Shown here in pieces: positions 1 through 23,335 of a DNA stretch of 64,000 nt (its first letter is position 1; every line of letters starts with the position of its first letter). The DNA lies in contig DEMD01000009.1 in assembly GCA_002354735.1 (NCBI GenBank), forward strand, positions 286,705 to 350,704. Direction: 5' to 3'. The position numbers and the translations under genes are program-made. The stretch is from Gammaproteobacteria bacterium UBA2679. GTDB lineage: Bacteria > Pseudomonadota > Gammaproteobacteria > Pseudomonadales > Oleiphilaceae. The notes under the pieces are model-generated. The model was not told the origin of the DNA. It worked only from the letters and a program-made list of their open reading frames with translations, and did no database searches.

Positions 1-1
1 G

Positions 2-14059
<14,058 letters not shown>

Positions 14060-14068
14060 GCAGACGCC

Positions 14069-17000
14069 ATGGATACTATCGAGAACATCTACTCACTCTC
14101 GCCGCTGCAGCAGGGCCTGTTGTTTCACAGCGTGTACGAGCCACAGTCGCGGGTCTACCAGCAGCAGTTGAGCCTCCGGATCGACGGTCCTTTCGACACC
14201 GCTGCCGCTTTGGCGGCCTGGCGTACAATGATCGAGCGGCACGCTGTACTGCGCACAGCCATCCTCTGGGAGGATCTGGATGATGCCTATCAGGTGGTGC
14301 TGACTGAAGTGCCGGTACCGCTCACCGAGCTTGACTGGCGCGACAGAACACCCTGTGAATGCGCCGTTCGCGATCTCGAGATCAGCGAGCGCGAAGCCCT
14401 GCTGGACCTCAGCGCGCCACCACTGATGCGACTCTGCCTGGTACGGCTTGGCGAGGCCAGCTGGCAGATGATCTGGACCCATCATCATATTGTGCTGGAT
14501 GGCTGGAGTGAGGGCATTGTGCTCAGCGACTGGCTCGCCTGCTATCGAGCCTTCTGCACCGGGCAGACCCCACAGCTTTCGCCGACCCGACCATTTCAGG
14601 ACTACGTGGCCTGGCTGGCGGAGCAGGATGAAGGCGCGGCCGAAGCCTACTGGCGCAGCAAACTGGGCGCTATCACTGAGCCCACGCCGCTACCCAGACT
14701 CGGCGCCAGGCCCGGCATTCAGGACAGCACCCTGCCCTACGCCGAGCAAAGCCTTGTACTCTCGCGTGACGACAGCGAGCGACTGACCAGCTTTGCCAGA
14801 GCGCAGCGCATCACATTGAACACACTGGTGCAGGCAAGCTGGGCACGGTTGCTCGGTGCGTATGCCGGCCGTGAGAACGCCTTGTTCGGCATCACCCTCG
14901 GCGGCCGTCCGGAAGTGCTGACGCACTCAGAGGCGATGGTCGGGCTCTTTATCAACACCCTGCCACTGAACGTCGAATGGCATACGCCGCTCAGCATTGG
15001 TGACTGGCTACGGCAACTGCAGGCTGATGTCGCCGAACTGCGCCAGTACGAATACAGCGCGCTCAGCCGGCTGAAAAGCTTTAGCGGCATCCGGGGCGAT
15101 CTGCCGCTGTTCGAAGCGATTCTGGTGTTCGAGAACTTCCCGCTGGATGCCTCACTGAGTGAGCACTCAGGTGAGCTGTCGTTCAAGGCAAGTGATGGCG
15201 ACGTCCGCACTGACGACACCGACGGCGGAGTTGATGACGTGCGGCTTTCCCAGGGTCGGAACAATTACCCGCTCTCGCTCATAGCCATCCCCTCGGGCGA
15301 CGCATTCGAGTTCACCCTGAGCTATGCCCGCGAGACGTTCTCCAACGATCAGGTGAGACTCATGCTGCGTCAGTTTCAGGCGCTGTTACGCGCGCTGACG
15401 CTGAACGCGGACCTGCCTGTCGACGCGTTGACCTGGGTGAGTGATGACGAACAACAGAGGCTGCTGGAATGGGGTACTGGCAGCCGTCACGAAGTACCGG
15501 CGATCGGCCTTCATCAGCTCTTCGAGCGGCAGGTGGACAGCTCTCCGGACGCGGACGCGCTGGTGGTGCTCGATGGCCGCCTCAGCTACAGAACCCTTGA
15601 ACGCAGGGCGAATCAGCTGGCGCATTTCCTACTGGCTCAAGGCATCAAGCGCGGCGATTTCATAGCACTTGCGCTCGAGCGCTCTACAGACTTCGTCGTC
15701 AGTGTGCTGGCCACGCTGAAATGTGGCGCAGCCTATGTTCCCCTTGATCTCAAGCAGCCTGCGGCACGTTTGGACGAGCTTGTGAGGGATGCCGGCGCGC
15801 GACTGGTGATCTCGCATAGCGATCGAACGCGCCAGCTCGAGCTATGCGGAACGGCGCTTGTCTGCCTCGATGCTATTCAATCCGAGTTTCTATCAGCACC
15901 GGAGAGCCGACTTCAAATAACCGTAACGCCAGATTGTGCGGCATATATGATTTATACCTCCGGTTCTACCGGTACGCCCAAGGGCGTGGTCATGCCTCAC
16001 GCAGCCATCGTCGATTACGTGACTGGTATATTGGCAGCGCTGACACTGCCGTCGCCGAGCCGCTTCGGCATGGTGTCTACAGTGGCGGCCGACCTTGGAC
16101 ACACACAGCTTTTTGGCGCACTCTCGAGCGGTGGCAGCCTGATCCTGGCTGATGAAGACACGGCTTTCAATCCTGTCGCGTTGGCAGCGTTCATGAGCCG
16201 CAGTGGCGTCGATGTTCTGAAGCTGACGCCAAGCCACCTGCGCGGCCTGCTCGATGCCTGTGCCTCAGCTGACCTGCTACCACGGCACACCCTGATACTC
16301 GGTGGCGAAGCCGTGAGTGGTGAGCTTGTGAGACGGGTCCGCGATCTCATGCCAGATCTGCACATCGTCAATCATTATGGCCCGACTGAAACAGCTGTCG
16401 GTGCCGCCTATCAGCGTGTTCCCGAGGTACTCGACCAGACGGCGACCATCCCACTGGGACAGCCTCTGCCAAACCGCCACCTGTACGTGCTCGATGAGCA
16501 TAGACAAGTGGTACCAGCCGGCGTGCCGGGTGAGCTGTACATCGGCGGTGCAGCGATAGCCCGTGGTTACCTCAACCGACCTGACCTGAATGCCCACTAC
16601 TTTCTCGATGACCCTTTCGTCAGCGGTCAGCGCATGTACCGAAGCGGTGACCGCGTGTGCTGGATGGCGAATGGAACCCTCGAGTTTCTCGGCCGTGTCG
16701 ACAGCCAGGTCAAAATTAGAGGCCACCGGGTCGAGCTGGGCGAAGTTGAGGCGCAGGTCAGGCGCCTGACGCCGCAAATCCGGGAAGTTGTCGCGAGATT
16801 GGTTCAACTGCCGGAACAGGCGCCGAGACTGGTCGCTTATGTCGTGGCCGATGGCTCGTTGAACGTTGAAAAACTGCGTGATGATCTTGGCCTGCGCGTG
16901 CCCGAATATCTGGTGCCAGCGGCCTTCATACTGCTTGATACCATTCCACTGAACGCCAACGGCAAACCTGACCACAAGCAGCTACCGCTGCCGAGCAGCG

Positions 17001-20000
17001 CAGTAACTAACGATGAGCATCACTCCGCAACACACGTCGCACCCAGGAATGAGGTCGAGCGTACACTGGCGGAAATCTGGCAGTCTGTCCTGAATGTCCA
17101 AACGGTCGGCGTTCACGATAATTTCTTCAGTCTCGGTGGCGACTCCATTCTCAATCTGCAGATCATCGCGCGAGCCGGACAGGCGGGGCTGAAGCTGACG
17201 CCGAGGCAGCTTTTCGAGCATCGCACTGTCGCAGAACTTGCCGCCGTTCTTGGCGCGGATGGTGCGCATGCACAAGCTACTGCCTCGCCTACCACCAAAG
17301 CCGTTCCACTCACTCCCGGGCAGCGGGCGCGGCTGGCGTCTGGATTCACGAGCGCGACCTGGCGCTGCCTGCAACTGAGCCAGCAGCCTGGGGTAGAAGC
17401 ACTCGCGCCAGCAATAGCTCAGGCCCTGCAGCTCGTGCAGCGACACCAGCGTGCACTACAGATGGGTCTACAGCACACTGGCAGCGGCGAATGGCAGCAA
17501 GTCCTGCTGAGTTCACCGCAGGCACCAACCGTCTCACGTCACACGCTGTCCACAGCGCTCACGTCAGACGACAGGCAGGATGCACTCGAAAAATTCGCAG
17601 CAGACGCCTTGCAAGAACTCGATCTGGCGAAGGCACAGAGCCTCCATGCCTGCCTGCTCCAAAGCGGCAACACGACGCAGCTGCTACTGGTCGCACATCC
17701 GCTGGTGCTGGATGAAGCGGCGTGGCCGGGGTTGCTAAGAGACCTGAGCCTTGCACTGAGCCAGGTTGTATATAAGCGACCAGTCGCGCTCACGCCGACG
17801 ACCTCAGATTTTATCGCCTGGGCTGAACAGCAACAGCGTCGCGCCGAGAGTGATGAGCTCGACGACGCCTGGGAGCACTGGCTCGAGTTCGCCGGTGCCG
17901 AATTGCCAGCTCTGCCCGTACAGCAAATGGCTACTACCGAGACTATTCGACTGCCTGCGTCTGTGTCGCAGCAGCTTGTGCGACTGAAGCAACAGATGCA
18001 GTTGAGCTGGGAGGGCCTCTTCGCTACCGCATTAGGCTCACTATTGCATGAAGCCTTGCCTCGGGCTGATCGTCTACTGCTGGGCCTGCAAACAGGGCGG
18101 CCCGATCAGACCCGCCTGCCGAATCGCACTGGGCGCGATGAAATACTACTGAACGCCAGCGAGATTGTCGGCGCACTTGCTCATGATGCGCCGGTCTTCC
18201 TGAAGTGGAACGCTGGTATTCAGCCGCTGGAACAGCTGCGTGATGTGGAGACGCAGCTTGATGCCCAGCCAGGCCGAAGCGCGGACTACGGTGTGCTGCG
18301 GTACCTGAGCGACAACAGCTACCTGCTGGAGCCGCTGCAAACAGTGCCGCGTCCGCAAGTCTCCCTGGCCTGGCTCGGCGACTGGGACGCTCATCGCGAG
18401 CCACATTGCGTGCTCGAGGGAGTCGTTGCTGCAGGCCATGCGAATGGCGAACAGGCCGCCCTGCAAGTCAATGCCTACTGGCAGCAGAATGAACTGGTGC
18501 TTGAGTGTCATGGCGCACTTGCACAGGACTGGTCAGCACGGCTCGAACAAGGTCTGCGGGGCTTTGCACAGCTGCCACAGCAGCCGGCACAGCTGCCGGT
18601 CTCACTCGACTGGGGGAACATTGCAGAAGTCTATCCGCTTTCGGCGATGCAGCAGGGCATGCTGATGCACACGCAGCTCGCGCCCAACAGCGGCATCTAC
18701 CTGATGCAGGAGCACTTCCGCTGGGAGGGACGGCTCGACCGAGAGGCACTAGACCGGGCCTGGGCTCGTCTGCTCGAGCGCCACCCTGTGCTGCGGACAG
18801 GCTTTACCTGGAACGACGCCGATCAGCCCTTACAGTTTGTGTGCACCAGTGTGGCGTCGCCAGTGCTCTGGTATGACTGGCGTGGGCTCGATCCTGATGT
18901 TCAGACACAGCAACTGGAAAGTTTATTGGCCGCCGGGCGTCATGAGGGTTTCGACCTGCGGCAACCACCGCTCACCCGATTACGCGTCTTCCAGCTGGGC
19001 GATCAGGCCTTCCGGCTGGTCAGAAGCTTTCATCATCTCCTTTCGGATGCCTGGAGCTTCAACCTGCTGATCCAGGATCTGCTGGCGATCTACCAGGCGG
19101 AATGTGAGGGCCAGCCAGTCGCACGGCCACTGGGCCGGCCGTTCAGTGATTACATTTATTGGCTCGCGCGACAGGACCATAGCGCTGCCGAAACGTTCTG
19201 GAGAGCCGAGCTTGCCGGTTTCGATGAACCAACGCCGCTGGTGATTGACCAGCACAAGGCTCATGGTCTCACCGAGGTGGCAGCCGAGGTTGAAATCAGC
19301 CTGGGTGTTGCACAGACAGAGCAACTTCAGCAGCGCTGCCGTGAGCACGAGCTGACCGCGAACACCTGGCTACAGGGCGCCTGGGCCTTGCTGCTATCGC
19401 GCTATAGTGGCAAGCAGGACATCGCCTTTGGTATCACAGTGGCTGGACGTCCAGCCAACCTGCCAGGTGCAGAAGGCATCCTCGGGGTGTTCATCAACAG
19501 TCTGCCCTTGCGGCTGAGCATCGATGACAACAGGCCAGTCAGTAGCTGGCTGCAGCAGATACTCGAGCGTAATGTCGCGGTGCGGGAGTACGAGCACACA
19601 CCCCTGGTCGACATTCAGCAGTGGAGCGAGGTCGAGCCAGTCCGCGCGCTATTCGACAGCCTGCTCGTTTTCGAGAACGCGCCGCTTGATGCTGCGGAGG
19701 CCAGTAGCGGTCTCGATTTCAGCATCGACCTGCTCGAAGACCGCGGCCTGACCAACTACCCACTGACGCTGACCGTGATGCCAGGCTCACGCCTGGGGCT
19801 ACGCCTGAGCTATGACAGCCACCGCTTCGATGGCGCTGCGGTCGAACGGATGCTGGGGCATCTCAGGGCCTTGCTGCTGGGCATGCTGGACGCTCCCGAG
19901 CGCCCCATTGGTGAACTGGAGCTTCTGACCTCACCCGAACGACAGTTGATGCTGGCGGACTGGAACCAGACCGCACAAGACTTCCCACTCGACGAAACCT

Positions 20001-23000
20001 ACGCGGCGCTATTCGCGCAGCAGGTGGCGCAACATCCGCAGAAGATCGCGGCCGTGTGTCAGGGCGAAGCGTTGAGCTATTTCGAGCTCGACCAGCGGGC
20101 CAACCGACTGGCCCATGCGCTGATCGCAGCGGGGGCACAGCCAGACACGCTGGTGGCACTGCTTGCCGAACGGGGGCTGCCGCTATTAACCATGATGATC
20201 GCTGTTCTGAAAGCTGGCGCAGCCTTCCAACCGCTGGACATCAATCACCCACCGCAGCGCCTCGGCGAACTTCTGCGGCTTGGCGGCGCAGCGGTCGTAC
20301 TGACCTCGACACAGTCGGCTGCCCTGCTCGACCAGCTCATGCCGGCCCTGGATGTCGTGCCCGTTTGTCTCGTCGCGGAAGATCTCTGGCTTGCGGACGA
20401 TTCAAACCGGGCCGTTGAGCAGCCAGTTTCGAGCGCAACACCCGACAGCCTGGCGTATGTGATCTTTACCTCAGGCTCCACTGGAACACCGAAAGGCGCC
20501 ATGGTTGAACAGCGCGGCATGCTCAACAATATCTACGGCAAAATCCCGGCACTCGGGTTCGAAGCTGCCGACCGTCTCGCACAAACAGCCTCACCGGCTT
20601 TCGATATCTCAATCTGGCAGTTCCTCACGGCGCCGCTCCTGGGTGCCACCGTGCATATACTGCCCGACGCCATCACCCGAGAGCCGGCTCAACTACTGAA
20701 GGCCATCGACGATGAGGCCATCACCCTGATGGAGGTCGTGCCATCGGTCATACGCGCGATGCTCGCCGACTGCCCGGCAGAAGCCAGCCTGACCTCCCTT
20801 CGCTGGCTGATGTCTATCGGCGAAGCACTGCCACCAGCCTTGTGCCGTCAGTGGTTCGAACGCTTTCCACAAGTCCCTCTGCTGAACCTGTACGGGCCAG
20901 CGGAGTGTGCCGATAATATTGGCTATCACCCGATCACAGAGGCGCCTGCTGAAATCTGTCAGCACATGCCGATAGGGCGACCTACGGCCAATAATCAGCT
21001 CTACATACTGGACGAGGCCCTGCGGCCGCTCCCAATCGGCGTGCCTGGCGAAATCTGCACCGCCGGTATGGGCGTCGGCCGCGGCTATCTCAATGACCCC
21101 GAGCGAACCGCTGTCGCATTTGTGGCGCACCCACTCACACCAGGCGCCAGGTTCTATCGCACTGGTGATATCGGTCGGTATCAGTCTGACGGCGTTATCG
21201 AGTATCTGGGGCGGCGCGATCAACAGGTCAAGGTGCGTGGCCATCGGATCGAACTCGGTGAAATCGAGAACCGTCTGAGCGCGCATCCTGCGATTCAGAC
21301 GGCTGTTGTGCTTGCCCAGCCCGATGCACGCGGTGAGACGCGGCTTATCGCCTATTGGCAGGCAAGAACTGCCGAGGCTGAAAGCCTTCAGGCCGTGAGC
21401 ATCGATGCGCTACGCGAGTATCTTGCTGACACACTGCCCGCCTATATGCTCCCGGCCGTCTTCCTACGGCTGGACGAGCTGCCCCTGAATGCCAATGGCA
21501 AACTTGACCGCAAGGCGCTGAGCCAGATCCAGATCGAGGCGCCGCATACCCACAGCACACGGCCACAGCGCGCTGATAGCGACACTGAAGCACGCCTCCT
21601 CAGCATCTTCAGCGAAGTCCTGCACCTGTCTGCAGTCGCACTGGACGACAGTTTTTTTGCGCTCGGTGGTCATTCGCTCCTCGCCACTCAGGCGATGTCA
21701 CGCGTTCGCAAGGCGTTCCAGGTAGACCTGCCATTGCGTATGATCTTTGAGCATCCAACGGTGGCCCTGCTTGCCAGGCAGGTCGATCGCGCACTGGCAA
21801 AAGGTGGTGAAGCAGCGAGGCGCTCTGGCACGCTGCCAGTTTCACCATCACTCATACCTTCGATTTCAGCCCAGCCGCGTGATGCAAGGCTGCCGCTGTC
21901 GTTCGCTCAACAGCGACTGTGGTACCACGATCAGCTGAACCCCGGCTCAAGCGTCTTCAATATTCCCTTCGCGCTGACTTTGAGCGGCCAGCTCAATATC
22001 ACGGCGCTGTCTCAGAGCCTTGATTATCTCGTCGCACGCCATGAAGTCCTGCGGACGGCATTGCCTAGTGAGCAGGGAGAGCCCTGGCAACAGATCCTCG
22101 AGTCGCTGCGCGTGGAACTGCCGCTGGAAGATCTATCGGCCCTCGAGCCGGCATCACAGCAGGCGGCTCTCACGGAGAAAATTGCAGCTGTCGTCAAAGC
22201 GCCATTCGACCTACAGGCGCCGCCACTCATTCGTGCCGCCCTGTTCCGGCTCGCGCCTGAGACGCATGTGCTGGCGCTCGCGCTGCATCATATCGCGGTA
22301 GATGACTGGTCCTTCGGGCTACTGGTCGACGACCTAGCGCAGGCTTACACAGCTTTCAGCACAGACAGCCAGCCCGAACTGGCGCCGCTCACGCTGCAGT
22401 ACGCCGATTTCGCTGCCTGGCAGCGGCAGCATGTCAGCGGTGCTTTCAGACAGCAGCAGCTTGACTACTGGCGCACTCAGCTGGCTGGCTGTGCACCCGA
22501 GCTCACCCTTCCAGGCTTCAGGCGTAACACCGCAGATGTAACGCAGCCGGCTGAGCGCTATCGGCGCGAGCTTCCGAAAATAGTGAGTGAGGCATTACAA
22601 CGACAGGCAGAACAGAGCGGCAGCACCCTGTTCATGGTGCTGCACGCCGCGCTGAACGTGCTCCTGCATCAGCAGACTGGTGCCACTGACATACTCGTCG
22701 GCACTGATATCGCGAATCGCCATCAGGGTGAAACCGAAACCCTGGTCGGCTTCTTCGTCAACCAGCTGGTGCTGCGCTGCAGACTTGAGCTCGATCAAAG
22801 CTTCGAGGCGCTGCTGAAGCAGTGTCGTCACACAGCACTGGAAGCGTACCAGCACCAGGACCTGCCTTTCGAAACGCTGGTAGCGGAGCTCCTGCCACAA
22901 CGCACGCACGATCGATCGCCGTTCTTTCAGATCAAGCTGATTCTGCAGAACGCTCCGCAGCAGGATCTGACGCTGGATGGACTGACGATCGAAGAACTGA

Positions 23001-23335
23001 AACTGACGCCGGCCGAGGCCGAGTTCGATCTGCTGATCAACTGCGTGCCTGGTCCAGAAGGATTGCAGATGCTCTACAACTACAGCCCAAACCGGTACGA
23101 AGCGGGTTATATCGAGCAGCTGGCTGCGCTATTCGAAACACTGCTGGGACATATTGCGACCGCAGGCAGCGATGCGGTGGCCGAGCTTGTCAAACACCTG
23201 GATCAGGTGCAGCACAGCAGGCAGCGACAGGCCCTCGGCAATAGCAGAGATCAACGCGACCGCAAGCGAGCAAAGCTGACAACAGCACGCCGCAAGTCGG
23301 TAACGATTACACCAGAGGATGGCATAGCGCGATGA
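14069..23335 (+). CDS. Nonribosomal peptide synthetase, two modules plus extra C, with degenerate E-like domain
   Basis: A 3088-residue synthetase starting 9 nt after the first. The order is C1 (1-450, SLSPLQQG type, HHIVLDGW ~137, expected for a D-residue donor), A5 (~470-975), T (~1022, LGGDSIL), a degenerate condensation/epimerase-like domain (~1078-1510), C2 (~1515-1955, HHLLSDAW), A6 (~1957-2485), T (~2531, LGGHSLL), C3 (~2605-3040, HHIAVDDW) and an Arg/Lys-rich tail (~3045-3088). A5 reads DLTKIGHVGK, the aspartate code, with the typical ADLGHT core. A6 reads DIWEMILDNK, related to A1 and A4 of the previous protein. The degenerate domain has AHPLVLDEAAW where an epimerase has HHxxxDxxSW, and lacks EGHGRE. 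It is either a dead epimerase or the interface domain known from beta-hydroxyaspartate siderophore synthetases. No aspartate hydroxylase is in the window. The end overlaps the next gene by ATGA. Confidence 0.95.
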   Translation: MDTIENIYSLSPLQQGLLFHSVYEPQSRVYQQQLSLRIDGPFDTAAALAAWRTMIERHAVLRTAILWEDLDDAYQVVLTEVPVPLTELDWRDRTPCECAVRDLEISEREALLDLSAPPLMRLCLVRLGEASWQMIWTHHHIVLDGWSEGIVLSDWLACYRAFCTGQTPQLSPTRPFQDYVAWLAEQDEGAAEAYWRSKLGAITEPTPLPRLGARPGIQDSTLPYAEQSLVLSRDDSERLTSFARAQRITLNTLVQASWARLLGAYAGRENALFGITLGGRPEVLTHSEAMVGLFINTLPLNVEWHTPLSIGDWLRQLQADVAELRQYEYSALSRLKSFSGIRGDLPLFEAILVFENFPLDASLSEHSGELSFKASDGDVRTDDTDGGVDDVRLSQGRNNYPLSLIAIPSGDAFEFTLSYARETFSNDQVRLMLRQFQALLRALTLNADLPVDALTWVSDDEQQRLLEWGTGSRHEVPAIGLHQLFERQVDSSPDADALVVLDGRLSYRTLERRANQLAHFLLAQGIKRGDFIALALERSTDFVVSVLATLKCGAAYVPLDLKQPAARLDELVRDAGARLVISHSDRTRQLELCGTALVCLDAIQSEFLSAPESRLQITVTPDCAAYMIYTSGSTGTPKGVVMPHAAIVDYVTGILAALTLPSPSRFGMVSTVAADLGHTQLFGALSSGGSLILADEDTAFNPVALAAFMSRSGVDVLKLTPSHLRGLLDACASADLLPRHTLILGGEAVSGELVRRVRDLMPDLHIVNHYGPTETAVGAAYQRVPEVLDQTATIPLGQPLPNRHLYVLDEHRQVVPAGVPGELYIGGAAIARGYLNRPDLNAHYFLDDPFVSGQRMYRSGDRVCWMANGTLEFLGRVDSQVKIRGHRVELGEVEAQVRRLTPQIREVVARLVQLPEQAPRLVAYVVADGSLNVEKLRDDLGLRVPEYLVPAAFILLDTIPLNANGKPDHKQLPLPSSAVTNDEHHSATHVAPRNEVERTLAEIWQSVLNVQTVGVHDNFFSLGGDSILNLQIIARAGQAGLKLTPRQLFEHRTVAELAAVLGADGAHAQATASPTTKAVPLTPGQRARLASGFTSATWRCLQLSQQPGVEALAPAIAQALQLVQRHQRALQMGLQHTGSGEWQQVLLSSPQAPTVSRHTLSTALTSDDRQDALEKFAADALQELDLAKAQSLHACLLQSGNTTQLLLVAHPLVLDEAAWPGLLRDLSLALSQVVYKRPVALTPTTSDFIAWAEQQQRRAESDELDDAWEHWLEFAGAELPALPVQQMATTETIRLPASVSQQLVRLKQQMQLSWEGLFATALGSLLHEALPRADRLLLGLQTGRPDQTRLPNRTGRDEILLNASEIVGALAHDAPVFLKWNAGIQPLEQLRDVETQLDAQPGRSADYGVLRYLSDNSYLLEPLQTVPRPQVSLAWLGDWDAHREPHCVLEGVVAAGHANGEQAALQVNAYWQQNELVLECHGALAQDWSARLEQGLRGFAQLPQQPAQLPVSLDWGNIAEVYPLSAMQQGMLMHTQLAPNSGIYLMQEHFRWEGRLDREALDRAWARLLERHPVLRTGFTWNDADQPLQFVCTSVASPVLWYDWRGLDPDVQTQQLESLLAAGRHEGFDLRQPPLTRLRVFQLGDQAFRLVRSFHHLLSDAWSFNLLIQDLLAIYQAECEGQPVARPLGRPFSDYIYWLARQDHSAAETFWRAELAGFDEPTPLVIDQHKAHGLTEVAAEVEISLGVAQTEQLQQRCREHELTANTWLQGAWALLLSRYSGKQDIAFGITVAGRPANLPGAEGILGVFINSLPLRLSIDDNRPVSSWLQQILERNVAVREYEHTPLVDIQQWSEVEPVRALFDSLLVFENAPLDAAEASSGLDFSIDLLEDRGLTNYPLTLTVMPGSRLGLRLSYDSHRFDGAAVERMLGHLRALLLGMLDAPERPIGELELLTSPERQLMLADWNQTAQDFPLDETYAALFAQQVAQHPQKIAAVCQGEALSYFELDQRANRLAHALIAAGAQPDTLVALLAERGLPLLTMMIAVLKAGAAFQPLDINHPPQRLGELLRLGGAAVVLTSTQSAALLDQLMPALDVVPVCLVAEDLWLADDSNRAVEQPVSSATPDSLAYVIFTSGSTGTPKGAMVEQRGMLNNIYGKIPALGFEAADRLAQTASPAFDISIWQFLTAPLLGATVHILPDAITREPAQLLKAIDDEAITLMEVVPSVIRAMLADCPAEASLTSLRWLMSIGEALPPALCRQWFERFPQVPLLNLYGPAECADNIGYHPITEAPAEICQHMPIGRPTANNQLYILDEALRPLPIGVPGEICTAGMGVGRGYLNDPERTAVAFVAHPLTPGARFYRTGDIGRYQSDGVIEYLGRRDQQVKVRGHRIELGEIENRLSAHPAIQTAVVLAQPDARGETRLIAYWQARTAEAESLQAVSIDALREYLADTLPAYMLPAVFLRLDELPLNANGKLDRKALSQIQIEAPHTHSTRPQRADSDTEARLLSIFSEVLHLSAVALDDSFFALGGHSLLATQAMSRVRKAFQVDLPLRMIFEHPTVALLARQVDRALAKGGEAARRSGTLPVSPSLIPSISAQPRDARLPLSFAQQRLWYHDQLNPGSSVFNIPFALTLSGQLNITALSQSLDYLVARHEVLRTALPSEQGEPWQQILESLRVELPLEDLSALEPASQQAALTEKIAAVVKAPFDLQAPPLIRAALFRLAPETHVLALALHHIAVDDWSFGLLVDDLAQAYTAFSTDSQPELAPLTLQYADFAAWQRQHVSGAFRQQQLDYWRTQLAGCAPELTLPGFRRNTADVTQPAERYRRELPKIVSEALQRQAEQSGSTLFMVLHAALNVLLHQQTGATDILVGTDIANRHQGETETLVGFFVNQLVLRCRLELDQSFEALLKQCRHTALEAYQHQDLPFETLVAELLPQRTHDRSPFFQIKLILQNAPQQDLTLDGLTIEELKLTPAEAEFDLLINCVPGPEGLQMLYNYSPNRYEAGYIEQLAALFETLLGHIATAGSDAVAELVKHLDQVQHSRQRQALGNSRDQRDRKRAKLTTARRKSVTITPEDGIAR

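Noticed and set aside
17300..18605. The domain after the Asp carrier considered as an active epimerase
   Set aside because: The catalytic His pair and EGHGRE block are missing, although the domain position and fold remnants are epimerase-like.
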